64,000 nucleotides of DNA, from assembly GCF_003576455.2 (NCBI RefSeq), contig NZ_CP032869.1:7085107-7149106 (forward strand), written 5' to 3'. This document shows positions 24,798 to 33,043 of the stretch, piece by piece; the stretch's first letter is position 1, and every line of letters begins with the position of its first letter. Made by a program: the position numbers and the translations under genes. Below the pieces are notes generated by a model. It was given only the letters and a program-made list of their open reading frames with translations. It was not told the DNA's origin and did not search any database. This DNA is from Mucilaginibacter celer (GTDB lineage: Bacteria; Bacteroidota; Bacteroidia; Sphingobacteriales; Sphingobacteriaceae).

Positions 24798-26333
24798 ATG
24801 AAAAAGATTTTAAAATATAAACTTACACTTATACTTACCGGTGTTGCTGTACTATCGGGTACATTGCACGCCTGTAAAAATTATCTTGATGTAGCCCCGC
24901 AGGGGCAGATAACACAGGATCAGATCGCAGCCGATCCGAACCAGGCTAAAAACCTTGTATTGGGAATTTACAATGTATTTTATACGGGAGGTTTTGATCC
25001 TGATGTTGACAGCTTTCAATTCGTGATCATGACGGATATTGCATCCGACGATGCCGACCATGGAAGCTTCACCGGCGATTCGAGAGATGCGGATGAGATC
25101 GATGCACTGCAAACAAGCACTACAAACGGAGCGGTTAACCTGGTTTGGCAGGGCTATTATCAAGGTGTTGCACGTTCAAATCAGGCATTGGACAAACTAA
25201 AAAACGCCACTTTTGATGCCACTACTAAAAACGCGTTGATTGCGGAAGCACGTTTTTTACGGGCTTATTTTTACTTTAACCTGGTGAGGCTTTATGGTGG
25301 GGTACCGCTGCTTGACAAGGTGCCAACACCGGCTGAAGCAAACGAGGATAAATATCAAACACGCGCAAGTGCCGATGATGTTTATAAGTTTATTATTAGC
25401 GACCTCGATTTTGCGGCTGCTAATTTACCTCAAAAAATCGCAACCGATGTTGGGCGTGCAAATAAGAGCAGTGCACAGGCGCTTGAGGCCAAGGTTTATC
25501 TTTATATGAAAGACTATCAAAAAGCCTATGATTTATCAAAAGCGGTGATTACTACCGGTGGCTATTCCCTGGTGAAAGATTACTCGCTTATCTGGCGGGA
25601 AAAAGCGGTAAACGGCGATGGTGGTAACAATAATTCCGAGTCGATATTCGAAATTCAGGCAGGAATCAATAAAGCCTGTTCGGCAGGTATTAATCTCTAT
25701 ACCGTATCGCAAGGACCACGTGCCGGTGGTAAATTTGGCTGGGCCGATCTTGGCTATGGTTTCAACAACCCGTCTGCCAGTTTACTTGGTGAGTACGAAC
25801 CAGGTGATGTACGCAGGGCTGGTACGGTAATTACCATTTTGCCTCATGGTACGGTACTGTTTGATGGTTTCCGTATTCCAAGCCGCGATTCTGTTCAAAA
25901 TGATTATTACAGCTACAAAGCATACCATAGCCGTACTGCGGAAAGCAATTGCGGCGGCAGTACCGACAGACTGCCAAAGCAGGTACGTATTTTACGCTAT
26001 GCCGATATCCTGCTAATCAATGCCGAAGCCGCTGTGCAGATTGGAAATACAGGTGATGCGCAAACCGATTTAAACCTGGTACGTACACGGGCTGGATTAG
26101 GCACCGCTATGCCAACCTTAGAGAACATCTGGCACGAACGCCGCATGGAACTGGCCGAAGAGCATGATCGTTTCTTCGATATCGTTCGCCAGGATGCTGT
26201 TAAGCCTGGTCGTGCTGCTGCAGCATTTGCAGCACATGGTAAAACATGGAAAGCTACCGCGGCGTTATTTCCTATTCCGCAGGCTCAAATTGATTTGAGC
26301 AAAGGACGATTAAAACAAAACCCAGGCTATTAA
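24798..26333 (+). CDS. SusD/RagB-type surface lipoprotein
   Basis: A 511-residue surface glycan-binding lipoprotein that caps the SusC barrel. The lipobox LHAC gives a lipidated Cys at residue 26, followed by KNYLDVAPQGQIT. Helical SusD repeats are visible (RFLRAYFYFNLVRLYGGVPL and LINAEAAVQIGN), and the C-terminal NIWHERRMELAEEHDRFFDI segment is highly conserved in the family. It lies 12 nt after SusC in the same operon. Confidence 0.95.
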   Translation: MKKILKYKLTLILTGVAVLSGTLHACKNYLDVAPQGQITQDQIAADPNQAKNLVLGIYNVFYTGGFDPDVDSFQFVIMTDIASDDADHGSFTGDSRDADEIDALQTSTTNGAVNLVWQGYYQGVARSNQALDKLKNATFDATTKNALIAEARFLRAYFYFNLVRLYGGVPLLDKVPTPAEANEDKYQTRASADDVYKFIISDLDFAAANLPQKIATDVGRANKSSAQALEAKVYLYMKDYQKAYDLSKAVITTGGYSLVKDYSLIWREKAVNGDGGNNNSESIFEIQAGINKACSAGINLYTVSQGPRAGGKFGWADLGYGFNNPSASLLGEYEPGDVRRAGTVITILPHGTVLFDGFRIPSRDSVQNDYYSYKAYHSRTAESNCGGSTDRLPKQVRILRYADILLINAEAAVQIGNTGDAQTDLNLVRTRAGLGTAMPTLENIWHERRMELAEEHDRFFDIVRQDAVKPGRAAAAFAAHGKTWKATAALFPIPQAQIDLSKGRLKQNPGY

Positions 26334-26362
26334 TAGCCATAGAATACAAGTTGATTGATTAT

Positions 26363-26399
26363 AAGGCTGCCCTGTTTGGTTAGCAGGCAGCCTTTTCTA
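26363..26399 (+). terminator. Terminator after susCD
   Basis: AAGGCTGCC (26363-26371) pairs with GGCAGCCTT (26386-26394), followed by a T-rich run. It separates susCD from the glucanase gene. Confidence 0.7.
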
Positions 26400-26449
26400 T
26401 TTTTAAATTTTATGAAAACGCGGTTTTCAAGTTCTTTAACTATCACGCC

Positions 26450-27799
26450 ATGAAAAAGCTATTTATCACCCCTTTATTGATGTTGTTGGCTATTTGTTGC
26501 TTTGCCCAGAAGCAGGCAAAAAAGACCGATGACGGTATTAGGCCGGTAGGTATTATAAAAAACCTTACCGATAGCGCCCTGCTTGACGTGGTGCAGCGCC
26601 AAACCTTTAGATATTTCTGGGATTTCGGTCACCCGGTAAGTGGCCTTGCCCGCGAGCGCAGCAATAAATCATTTGATTATGGCGGCGAAGTGGTAACCAC
26701 CGGCGGCTCGGGCTTTGGAGTAATGGCGCTGATCGTGGCTGATAGCCGCAAGTGGATCACCCACGGGCAGGCCGTTGACAGGATGGTGAAAATTGTTAAC
26801 TTTTTATACAAGGCTGATGCTTTTCACGGCGCTTTCCCGCACTGGTTAAATGGTGAAACAGGCAAGGTGATCCGTTTTGGCCGTAAGGATGATGGGGGAG
26901 ATATTGTTGAGTCGGCCTACCTGTTCCAGGGCCTGTTATGTGCAAGGCAATATTTTAAAGCCGGTGACCCCAAAGAGCGCCGCATTCGCGATGTGATTAG
27001 CTGGTTATGGGGCGAAATGGAATGGAACTGGTACACCCGTGACGGTCGTGATGCGCTTTACTGGCACTGGAGCCCCAACAATGGCTGGGCCATGAATTTT
27101 CCTATTCATGGGTTTAACGAATGTTTAATAACCTATGTACTGGCCGCGTCTGCCGAACGTTACCCCGTTAGCGCCGATGTTTACCATCGGGGCTGGGCAC
27201 AAAGCGATTTTTTTAAAAATGGTCATACTTTTTATGGCTTTAAATTGCCATTGGGTTTTGATTATGGCGGTCCGCTGTTCTTTTCGCAATATTCGTTTTT
27301 AGGCCTGAACCCGAAAGGCTTGAAAGATAACTATGCCGATTACTGGGAGCAAAATAAAAACCACACACTGATTAACCACGCTTACTGTGTAGATAACCCT
27401 AAAAAATATAAAGGATACGGCGAAAACTGCTGGGGACTAACCGCCAGCGACAATTATGAGGGATACAACGCCCACTCGCCAACTAACGATTTGGGTGTCA
27501 TTACACCTACTGCCGCATTATCGGCATTTCCTTACACCCCCGAGTATTCGATGAAAGCCCTGCGCCATTTTTACTATGATCTGGGCGATAAGATCTGGGG
27601 CGAATATGGTTTTACCGATGCTTTCAGCGAATCGCATAACTGGTATGCCAGTTCATATCTGGCTATCGATCAGGGGCCGATCATTGTGATGATTGAAAAC
27701 TATCGTACAGGTTTGCTCTGGAAGCTTTTTATGAGCTGCCCCGAAGTTCAGGGTGGTTTGAAAAAACTGGGTTTTGAAAGCCCTGCTATCGCCAAATAA
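26450..27799 (+). CDS. GH144-like endo-beta-1,2-glucanase / glycoamylase family
   Basis: A 449-residue secreted hydrolase, signal peptide MKKLFITPLLMLLAICCFAQ. The body is the glycoamylase-like domain (DUF of Pfam PF10091), with the motifs FWDFGHPVSGLARER, GSGFGVMAL, GDIVESAYLFQGLL, GFNECLITYVLA and FGFTDAFSESHNWYA-type end. The Chitinophaga endo-beta-1,2-glucanase belongs to this family, so beta-1,2-glucan is the suggested substrate. Other family members cut related glucans, hence the substrate is inference. It is behind the susCD terminator, so it probably has its own start. Confidence 0.75.
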   Translation: MKKLFITPLLMLLAICCFAQKQAKKTDDGIRPVGIIKNLTDSALLDVVQRQTFRYFWDFGHPVSGLARERSNKSFDYGGEVVTTGGSGFGVMALIVADSRKWITHGQAVDRMVKIVNFLYKADAFHGAFPHWLNGETGKVIRFGRKDDGGDIVESAYLFQGLLCARQYFKAGDPKERRIRDVISWLWGEMEWNWYTRDGRDALYWHWSPNNGWAMNFPIHGFNECLITYVLAASAERYPVSADVYHRGWAQSDFFKNGHTFYGFKLPLGFDYGGPLFFSQYSFLGLNPKGLKDNYADYWEQNKNHTLINHAYCVDNPKKYKGYGENCWGLTASDNYEGYNAHSPTNDLGVITPTAALSAFPYTPEYSMKALRHFYYDLGDKIWGEYGFTDAFSESHNWYASSYLAIDQGPIIVMIENYRTGLLWKLFMSCPEVQGGLKKLGFESPAIAK

Positions 27800-27803
27800 G
27801 TAC

Positions 27804-27839
27804 AAAAAAAGCTTCAGGTAAACCACCTGAAGCTTTTTT
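27804..27839. terminator. Bidirectional terminator
   Basis: AAAAAAGCTTCAGGT and ACCTGAAGCTTTTTT form a perfect stem with a 5-nt loop. It serves the glucanase gene (plus) and the convergent lipoprotein gene (minus), whose stop is at 27844. Confidence 0.85.
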
Positions 27840-27843
27840 AATA

Positions 27844-29142
27844 TTAAAAAACATAAATTGAACCAAACCCGCTCGAATTGACCATGGTGCATGTGCCGCT
27901 CCAGTTTACACTCCCGCTTGCGGGCATAGTAAATGATGGTGTCGGCGTGCCTTCATGTCCGTTGGTGATGGTAATTGTATTGCTGGGATAACCAATGAGT
28001 GAAGCTCCGCTTAACGTAAACTTTGTTGTTACGCCAACGCCGTAAGCATCAATGCCTACGTGTACCAAAGTACCTGCAGGGGCTTTTATGGTGCCGCTCC
28101 CGCTACCTGAACTGTTCCAGTCAAAGCTGGCTTTACTATTTATATTGATAGTAGGAATTGGAGGCGGCGGAGGAGGAGGGGTGCGGAAATAGAGATCGAC
28201 CTCGCCCCCGGGCGAATTATTGCTTACAACTACTGTGTTCTGACCCCTGTCTGATACAAACGTATGAGGTTGCCAGTTTAATTGAGCTTCTGCTGTACCA
28301 ACTTTCAATTCAATGTTAGTCATATTAACTTGTACGTCAATAGGATATTGGTTCCCTTGTGTTATATTATATTGTTCAAAAGTTTCAACAGCGTAATATA
28401 GTTTAGGGATGTTATTTATCTGCAATGATGAATAGGCCGGGTAGCCGGCAAACGATGATCTGTAATTATAGTTACTACCTGTTTGTCCGGTTTGTTGCAT
28501 AACTCCCTGTATCGTTGTCCCCGGTAATACCTTTACAGGTGTGCCATAATAAACAGCACAGGTTTGGCAACCCACATACCAGTTATCAATAGCCCAATAC
28601 AAACCACCACCCGCAGGCGATTGCCCGTATTGTAAAACCGGCTGCAAAATATGGTCGGCATTTTGAATGCCATTAAAAATATATAACAAGTATCCGTTAA
28701 GGGTAGATTCGGGATTGGCAGGTACTTGCCATGTGGTTGAAAAATAAGTTATTGGGGTTGACGATGGATTGGTCCAATCAGCAAATGTTACCCAACCGTC
28801 GTTTGGTGCCGGCGGATTGGTTGAATTTGTTTTGATCCGCTTTGCATCATTAACAGCCTGCTGAGCAATAACCGGTTTTTGCACACCAAAATTTACGCTT
28901 ATTTTTCCTGTTGAATTTTGAATTTTAAGTAGCTGATTGCCCTGAAATTCCAGATGGTAGCCATCTTCAATATGATGTACATCTGATGCTTTTCGCGGGC
29001 CGAAGGGCGTAAATACAATTTTGTCTGGAGGGATGGTATCTGCCGTTTTAGGGGTGGCAGTGTTGTTTACTGCAAATTCATTTTTCTTACACCCTGAGTA
29101 AATAACCGCAGAGAGTAATAGTAAGGTAATTAGTTTTCTCAT
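27844..29142 (-). CDS. Surface lipoprotein, concanavalin-like fold candidate
   Basis: A 432-residue lipoprotein, lipobox SGCK with Cys at residue 18. The central region (about 110-280) reads like a beta-sandwich of the concanavalin or G1-peptidase type: STTWQVPANP, LLYIFNGIQNADHILQPVLQ, YWAIDNWYVG and VLPGTTIQGVM. A polyproline linker (PPPPPPPIP, near 322) leads to a ~95-residue C-terminal beta domain. The fold assignment is by resemblance of pattern only, and no catalytic residue is certain. Convergent with the glucanase gene; a link to it is possible but not shown. The 284 bp upstream are AT-rich without visible features. Confidence 0.55.
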   Translation of the reverse strand: MRKLITLLLLSAVIYSGCKKNEFAVNNTATPKTADTIPPDKIVFTPFGPRKASDVHHIEDGYHLEFQGNQLLKIQNSTGKISVNFGVQKPVIAQQAVNDAKRIKTNSTNPPAPNDGWVTFADWTNPSSTPITYFSTTWQVPANPESTLNGYLLYIFNGIQNADHILQPVLQYGQSPAGGGLYWAIDNWYVGCQTCAVYYGTPVKVLPGTTIQGVMQQTGQTGSNYNYRSSFAGYPAYSSLQINNIPKLYYAVETFEQYNITQGNQYPIDVQVNMTNIELKVGTAEAQLNWQPHTFVSDRGQNTVVVSNNSPGGEVDLYFRTPPPPPPPIPTININSKASFDWNSSGSGSGTIKAPAGTLVHVGIDAYGVGVTTKFTLSGASLIGYPSNTITITNGHEGTPTPSFTMPASGSVNWSGTCTMVNSSGFGSIYVF

Positions 29143-29426
29143 AAAGGTTTTATTGTTTGTTATAAATATATGGCTTATTGATTAAAATATTACCCAATAA
29201 TTAATAATAATTACTAATTAACAAACGTTAATATTTTTATGGCTTAGCTTTTTATCAGAATATGATCTGTAAACCTTTATAATTGATTCTTTAGTGTATT
29301 ATTGGATGAATTGAAAATTCAGGCTTTGAATAATAAATTGCTGTCCTGAAAAATTCAGAACAAAAGGTCGCCAAAACGGTTAAATTTGTTCAATCAATAT
29401 TGGTTACTAAAGTACCCGCATAGCCC

Positions 29427-30224
29427 ATGATCAAAACAATACTCGTAATAGCCATGCTAAGCCTGTTCTTAGCATTCTCTTTCTCAGCCGGAGCACAAAC
29501 TATGTCGTCGTTTGATAGGGGTAGTTTTCTTTTTAAGGTAGATACGCTGCCATACCGCATTTTATTCCCCAAGCATTTTAATCCCACACAAAAATACCCG
29601 CTGGTATTCGTATTGCACGGCTCGGGCGAGCGTGGTAATAATAACGAATCGCAACTGGCCTATGGAGCTTCCCGTTTTTTGCAGGATAGCGTGCGGGAGA
29701 TGTATGAGGCCATTGTGGTTTTCCCTCAGTGCCCGGCTAAAAGCTATTGGAGCAATGTGAAGCAGGTTACCGATTCGGCTACCAATAAACGCAAATTTAT
29801 TTTTCAGGAGGATGCCCCGCCTACCATGGCCATGGTTATGTTGATGGGGCTTGTTGAGCAGTTTTTAGACAAACCTTTTGTGGATAAACACAAGGTTTAT
29901 GTTGGGGGATTGAGCATGGGCGGAATGGGTACTTTCGAAATTATTGGCCGTGAGCCAAAAGTATTTGCTGCGGCTTTTGCTATTTGTGGGGGCGACAATA
30001 CGCTGAATGCGAAGAAATATGCTAAGAAAGTTCCGTTGTGGATCTTCCATGGTAATAATGACCCTGTGGTGCCGGCAGATCATTCGCAGGTTATTGTTGA
30101 CGCCATTAAAGAGGCTGGTGGTAACCCGAGGTTTACTTTATACCCGGGCGTTGGGCATAATAGTTGGGATAATGCTTTTAATGAGCCTGATTTACTGCAT
30201 TGGCTGTTTTCGCATAGTAAGTAA
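29427..30224 (+). CDS. Secreted alpha/beta hydrolase (esterase-like)
   Basis: A 265-residue exported hydrolase with signal peptide MIKTILVIAMLSLFLAFSFSAGAQ. It has the oxyanion segment VLHGSGERG near residue 58, the nucleophile elbow GLSMGGMG near residue 168, FHGNNDPVVPADHS with the acid, and GVGHNSW with the catalytic His. It resembles the phospholipase/carboxylesterase group that is often fused or adjacent to glycan hydrolases, so sugar ester removal is possible. Specific substrate unknown. Confidence 0.75.
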   Translation: MIKTILVIAMLSLFLAFSFSAGAQTMSSFDRGSFLFKVDTLPYRILFPKHFNPTQKYPLVFVLHGSGERGNNNESQLAYGASRFLQDSVREMYEAIVVFPQCPAKSYWSNVKQVTDSATNKRKFIFQEDAPPTMAMVMLMGLVEQFLDKPFVDKHKVYVGGLSMGGMGTFEIIGREPKVFAAAFAICGGDNTLNAKKYAKKVPLWIFHGNNDPVVPADHSQVIVDAIKEAGGNPRFTLYPGVGHNSWDNAFNEPDLLHWLFSHSK

Positions 30225-30245
30225 CGAGTACACATTCTTGGCCGT

Positions 30246-30533
30246 TGTTGGTGTTGTCACCATGGCTGTTCGGAAGATTTTTTGATTCCCTCCCTTGGGA
30301 GGGGTGTGATGGATTGCGCAGTGGCAGGGAGGGGTTTTACACCTTGCCCGACGAATATGCAGGGTGTAGAAACCCCTCCCTACACCCTCCCAAGGGAGGG
30401 AATCGCACAATTCCCCCGCTTTTTTATTTCTTCCGAACACCTATGGTGTTGTAACCAACACTCTACGCCATGCATCGTGGATTTAGTGCTCAACGAAAAA
30501 TTTCCGATAACAAGAGTTGTTGGTGACAACACC
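30246..30533. repeat. Nested composite palindrome
   Basis: Two repeat families are nested. The outer one is an imperfect inverted pair (30246-30277 and 30428-30460), both ending TTCGGAAGA/TCTTCCGAA. Inside lies a perfect 20-bp pair, GATTCCCTCCCTTGGGAGGG and its reverse (30283-30302 and 30385-30404), then AGGGAGGGGTTT and AAACCCCTCCCT. A third inverted copy of the outer motif is near 30513-30533. The whole stretch 30225-30566 has no gene. Confidence 0.75.
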
Positions 30534-30566
30534 AACACGGCGGGGAGATCATTACTGTAAAAAATA

Positions 30567-31715
30567 TTATTCCTCTCCCTCAGATTTCTTAGGAGTAGTT
30601 TTGGCGTTAAAGCGAGGTTTAAAACCAAGCTTAGGTGCAGGAGTTTCGGTAGCCGGTGTTTGAGGCTTTTCGGTAGGCAATTCTTCTTTTTTATCTTCAA
30701 CAGAAGTTTCCGACACCTCTTCGGCAGGTTTCGGCTTCATTGCAGCCGCGTTAAAACGCGGCTTAAAACCTAACTTTGGGGCAGGGGCTTCAGCAGCTGG
30801 TGACTCAGGTTCTTCAACAGGTGCTTCTTCTTTTTTATCTTCAACAACAGGTGCTTCATCTTCGGTAGCAGGTTTGGGTTTAACCATGCCTGCATTGAAA
30901 CGTGGTTTGAAACCCATTTTCGGAGCAGATTTCTCTTCCGCGGGTTGAGGTACTTCAGCTATAGGCTCTTCTGTTTTCTCTTCAACCGGTGCATCTTCAA
31001 CCTGTTTAGGTTTCATGGCCGCGGCGTTGAAGCGCGGCTTAAAGCCCATTTTAGGTGCTGGTTTTTCTTCAGCAGCTTGTGGCACTTCAGCCGGTTTTTC
31101 CTCAGTTTTATTTTCTGTTGATGCTTCCGCTTCGGCAGGTTTCGGCTTCATCATGGCCGGATTAAAGCGGGGCTTGAAGCCTGGTTTAGCAGCAGCAGGC
31201 GCTTCGGTTGTTGAGGCTGGGATATCTGTTTTGGCTTCGGCTGGTGTTTCCTGTGAAGGGGTTTCGCTATCGGCAGGCTTAGCCTTTGCCATGGCGGGGT
31301 TAAAGCGTGATTTGAATGTTGGTTTAGCTGTAGTTTCGGTAGCAGGTGTTTCTGCTGTGGTTGATTCTGTTGCCTGTTCTTTCGGCTCTTCAACAGGAGG
31401 AGTTGGCTTAGCTGTAACCGGTGCACGGAACTTAGGCGTAAAGCCAACTTTAGCCGCCGTACCCGGTTCAATCAAACTTTCGGTAATGGTTTGCTCGGCC
31501 AACGGGTTTTTGATGTGTACCTTTTCGGTTTTTATTTCAACCGGTATAGGAAACTGACGGCGCAGTTTATTGAACCAGTACTTTTTGGTATGGTCGAAAC
31601 TTTTTTCGCCCATCTGCTCAAAATGGTTTTGAAATTCAGAAAACAAAGCGGGCTGGTACTGCTGCAGGGCTTCCAGGTCAATTCTTTTCTTCTTAAAAAA
31701 TTCTTCAAAAACCAT
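30567..31715 (-). CDS. Acidic/proline-rich protein with FKPRFN repeats
   Basis: A 382-residue protein. The N-terminal ~70 residues are ordinary (EEFFKKKRIDLEALQQYQPAL and FDHTKKYWFNKLRRQFPIPV). The rest is disordered and built from seven repeats of a basic block, best copy KLGFKPRFNAAAMKPKPAEE, spaced by acidic linkers rich in Glu, Ala, Pro and Thr. No signal peptide is seen, so it is likely cytoplasmic. Alternating basic and acidic segments suggest binding to RNA, DNA or a partner, but nothing in the sequence shows which. I do not know a described family. Confidence 0.65.
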   Translation of the reverse strand: MVFEEFFKKKRIDLEALQQYQPALFSEFQNHFEQMGEKSFDHTKKYWFNKLRRQFPIPVEIKTEKVHIKNPLAEQTITESLIEPGTAAKVGFTPKFRAPVTAKPTPPVEEPKEQATESTTAETPATETTAKPTFKSRFNPAMAKAKPADSETPSQETPAEAKTDIPASTTEAPAAAKPGFKPRFNPAMMKPKPAEAEASTENKTEEKPAEVPQAAEEKPAPKMGFKPRFNAAAMKPKQVEDAPVEEKTEEPIAEVPQPAEEKSAPKMGFKPRFNAGMVKPKPATEDEAPVVEDKKEEAPVEEPESPAAEAPAPKLGFKPRFNAAAMKPKPAEEVSETSVEDKKEELPTEKPQTPATETPAPKLGFKPRFNAKTTPKKSEGEE

Positions 31716-31719
31716 TAGT

Positions 31720-31798
31720 CAATTTGAAAATTGGTTGATTTGAAAATTTGAAAATGCCATCCTGATCTAATTTTCAAATTGACACATCTTCAAATCAA
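31720..31798. repeat. AATTTGAAAATT inverted repeats
   Basis: Copies of AATTTGAAAATT and GATTTGAAAATTTG are followed by inverted versions (ATTTTCAAATTG, TTCAAATCAATT). It lies between the DUF2442 gene and the FKPRFN-repeat gene. Confidence 0.5.
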
Positions 31799-32014
31799 TT
31801 ATAATGTTACTTCAGTATCCAACTTATTAAACCGGATGCCTTTTTCGGTTTGGCTCCAGTCTTCGCGTTCCTCGTCGGTTGCGTTGAGCAATTTGGGGAA
31901 CCATTCCAGCGGGAAAGCCTGTGGTTTGCCACCATCACTTTCAACAAAAAGTAGGCCGTTAGCAAAGGTTACCTTTACTTTTCGTTCGCCTTTTCGTGTG
32001 TTTAATAGTGGCAT
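31799..32014 (-). CDS. DUF2442 protein
   Basis: A 71-residue soluble protein of the DUF2442 family, recognised from VKVTFANGLLFVESDGGKPQ, the FPLEWFPKLLNATDEEREDW core and the GIRFNKLDTEVTL end. Members are sometimes paired with toxin-like genes, but no partner is next to this one. The upstream gene is separated from it by the CGTCATTGCGAG repeat. Confidence 0.7.
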   Translation of the reverse strand: MPLLNTRKGERKVKVTFANGLLFVESDGGKPQAFPLEWFPKLLNATDEEREDWSQTEKGIRFNKLDTEVTL

Positions 32015-32032
32015 ATTGTTACTTTCTTAAAC

Positions 32033-32114
32033 CGTCATTGCGAGGTACGAAGCAATCGCGAACTCTGCAGGGTGGACCTGCTAATTGGGGATTGTTTCGT
32101 ATCTCGCAATGACG
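32033..32114. repeat. CGTCATTGCGAG inverted repeat
   Basis: CGTCATTGCGAGGTACGAAG with CAATC (32033-32057) is mirrored by GATTGTTTCGTATCTCGCAA and TGACG (32090-32114), four mismatches in 25. This palindromic family is widespread in Bacteroidota. It occupies the gap between DUF2442 and yebC. Confidence 0.7.
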
Positions 32115-32165
32115 AGTTGGTTATGATAAAATCCGAAATCGAAATTCTGAATTCCGAAATCAAAA

Positions 32166-32891
32166 TTACTCAGCCATATTATGGTAAACCGCCTGCACGT
32201 CGTCATCCTCTTCCAAACGATCAATCAGTTTCATGATCTCAGGAACCTGTTCTTCGGTTACCGAATGGAATGATTGCGGGATGCGCTCCAATTTGGCCGA
32301 TTTGGTTTCGATACCCATTTCTTCCAAAGCTTTCTGCATTTTGCCGAAATCTTCAAAAGCAGTGTGGATCACGGCTACGTCGTTACCGTTTTCGTCAGCT
32401 TCAACAAATATTTCTTCAAGGCCGGCATCGATAAGTTCCAGTTCAAGCTCTTCCAGGTCGCGATCGCCAGGCTCAAAAGTGAAAACCGATTTGCGGGTGA
32501 ATATAAAATCGAGCGAACCGGTTTTACCTAACGAGCCGCCGTATTTAGTAAAATAGCTGCGTACGTTGGCAACGGTACGGTTGGTGTTATCGGTAGCAGT
32601 TTCAACCAGTACGGCAACACCGTATGAGGCATAACCTTCGTAAACAAGTTCTTCGTAGTCTTTTTCATCGCGGCTTGATGCGCGTTTAATGGCGGCCTCA
32701 ACACGGTCTTTCGGCATGTTTACGGCTTTGGCGTTTTGTACGGCGGTGCGCAGGCGCGAGTTGGTGTTTACATCGCCGCCGCCGGCTTTAACAGCCATCA
32801 CAATCTCTTTACCTAAACGGGTAAACTGCACCGCCATTTTGGCCCAGCGCTTAAATTTTCTTTCTTTACGGAATTCGAATGCTCTTCCCAT
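32166..32891 (-). CDS. yebC: YebC/PmpR-type DNA-binding or translation factor (TACO1 family)
   Basis: A 241-residue YebC-family protein. Start at 32891 gives the conserved N-terminus GRAFEFRKERKFKRWAKMA; an in-frame upstream ATG at 32969 would add 26 residues derived from repeat DNA and is rejected. Other family motifs are AGGGDVNTNSRLRTAVQNAK, NMPKDRVEAAIKRA and GSLGKTGSLDFIF. Members influence transcription or help translation of difficult (polyproline) sequences. The region right before its start (32901-32928) matches the GTTGATGGTTCA repeat seen in waaA. Confidence 0.92.
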   Translation of the reverse strand: MGRAFEFRKERKFKRWAKMAVQFTRLGKEIVMAVKAGGGDVNTNSRLRTAVQNAKAVNMPKDRVEAAIKRASSRDEKDYEELVYEGYASYGVAVLVETATDNTNRTVANVRSYFTKYGGSLGKTGSLDFIFTRKSVFTFEPGDRDLEELELELIDAGLEEIFVEADENGNDVAVIHTAFEDFGKMQKALEEMGIETKSAKLERIPQSFHSVTEEQVPEIMKLIDRLEEDDDVQAVYHNMAE

Positions 32892-32900
32892 GTGTTTTAG

Positions 32901-32928
32901 TTCATTGTTCGTGGTTGATGGTTCACGG
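32901..32928. repeat. GTTGATGGTTCA repeat in the yebC leader
   Basis: The sequence contains CGTGGTTGATGGTTCACGG, which corresponds to the GTTGATGGTTCATGG segment inside waaA (51057-51072). It overlaps the expected ribosome-binding region of yebC. Confidence 0.45.
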
Positions 32929-33010
32929 ATCAACCTTGTTGTTTCACAAGCGCTTGCCATAAAAAGCAAGGCTGTAAATATAATATTTGTTTAACTAAAG
33001 GCAGCTAAAA

Positions 33011-33043
33011 ACCTTTAACCTTTCGCCTCTATCCTTTCACCTC
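33011..33043. repeat. AAAGGTTAAAGGCG-family repeat at the tdh stop
   Basis: Contains CCTTTAACCTTTCGCC, the reverse of the minisatellite unit at 8661-8883, then ATCCTTTCACC. It abuts the TGA stop of tdh at 33042-33044. Confidence 0.5.

Noticed and set aside
30282..30560. 92- and 82-residue frames through the composite palindrome
   Set aside because: They are products of repeat DNA with no start signal or conservation visible.
31015..31557. 180-residue plus-strand frame
   Set aside because: It lies entirely antisense to the FKPRFN-repeat gene, has a low-complexity Ala/Gly/Ser composition, and no start signal.
32892..32969. N-terminal extension of yebC
   Set aside because: The extra 26 residues come from a dispersed repeat and are absent from the family; the start at 32891 gives the standard N-terminus.
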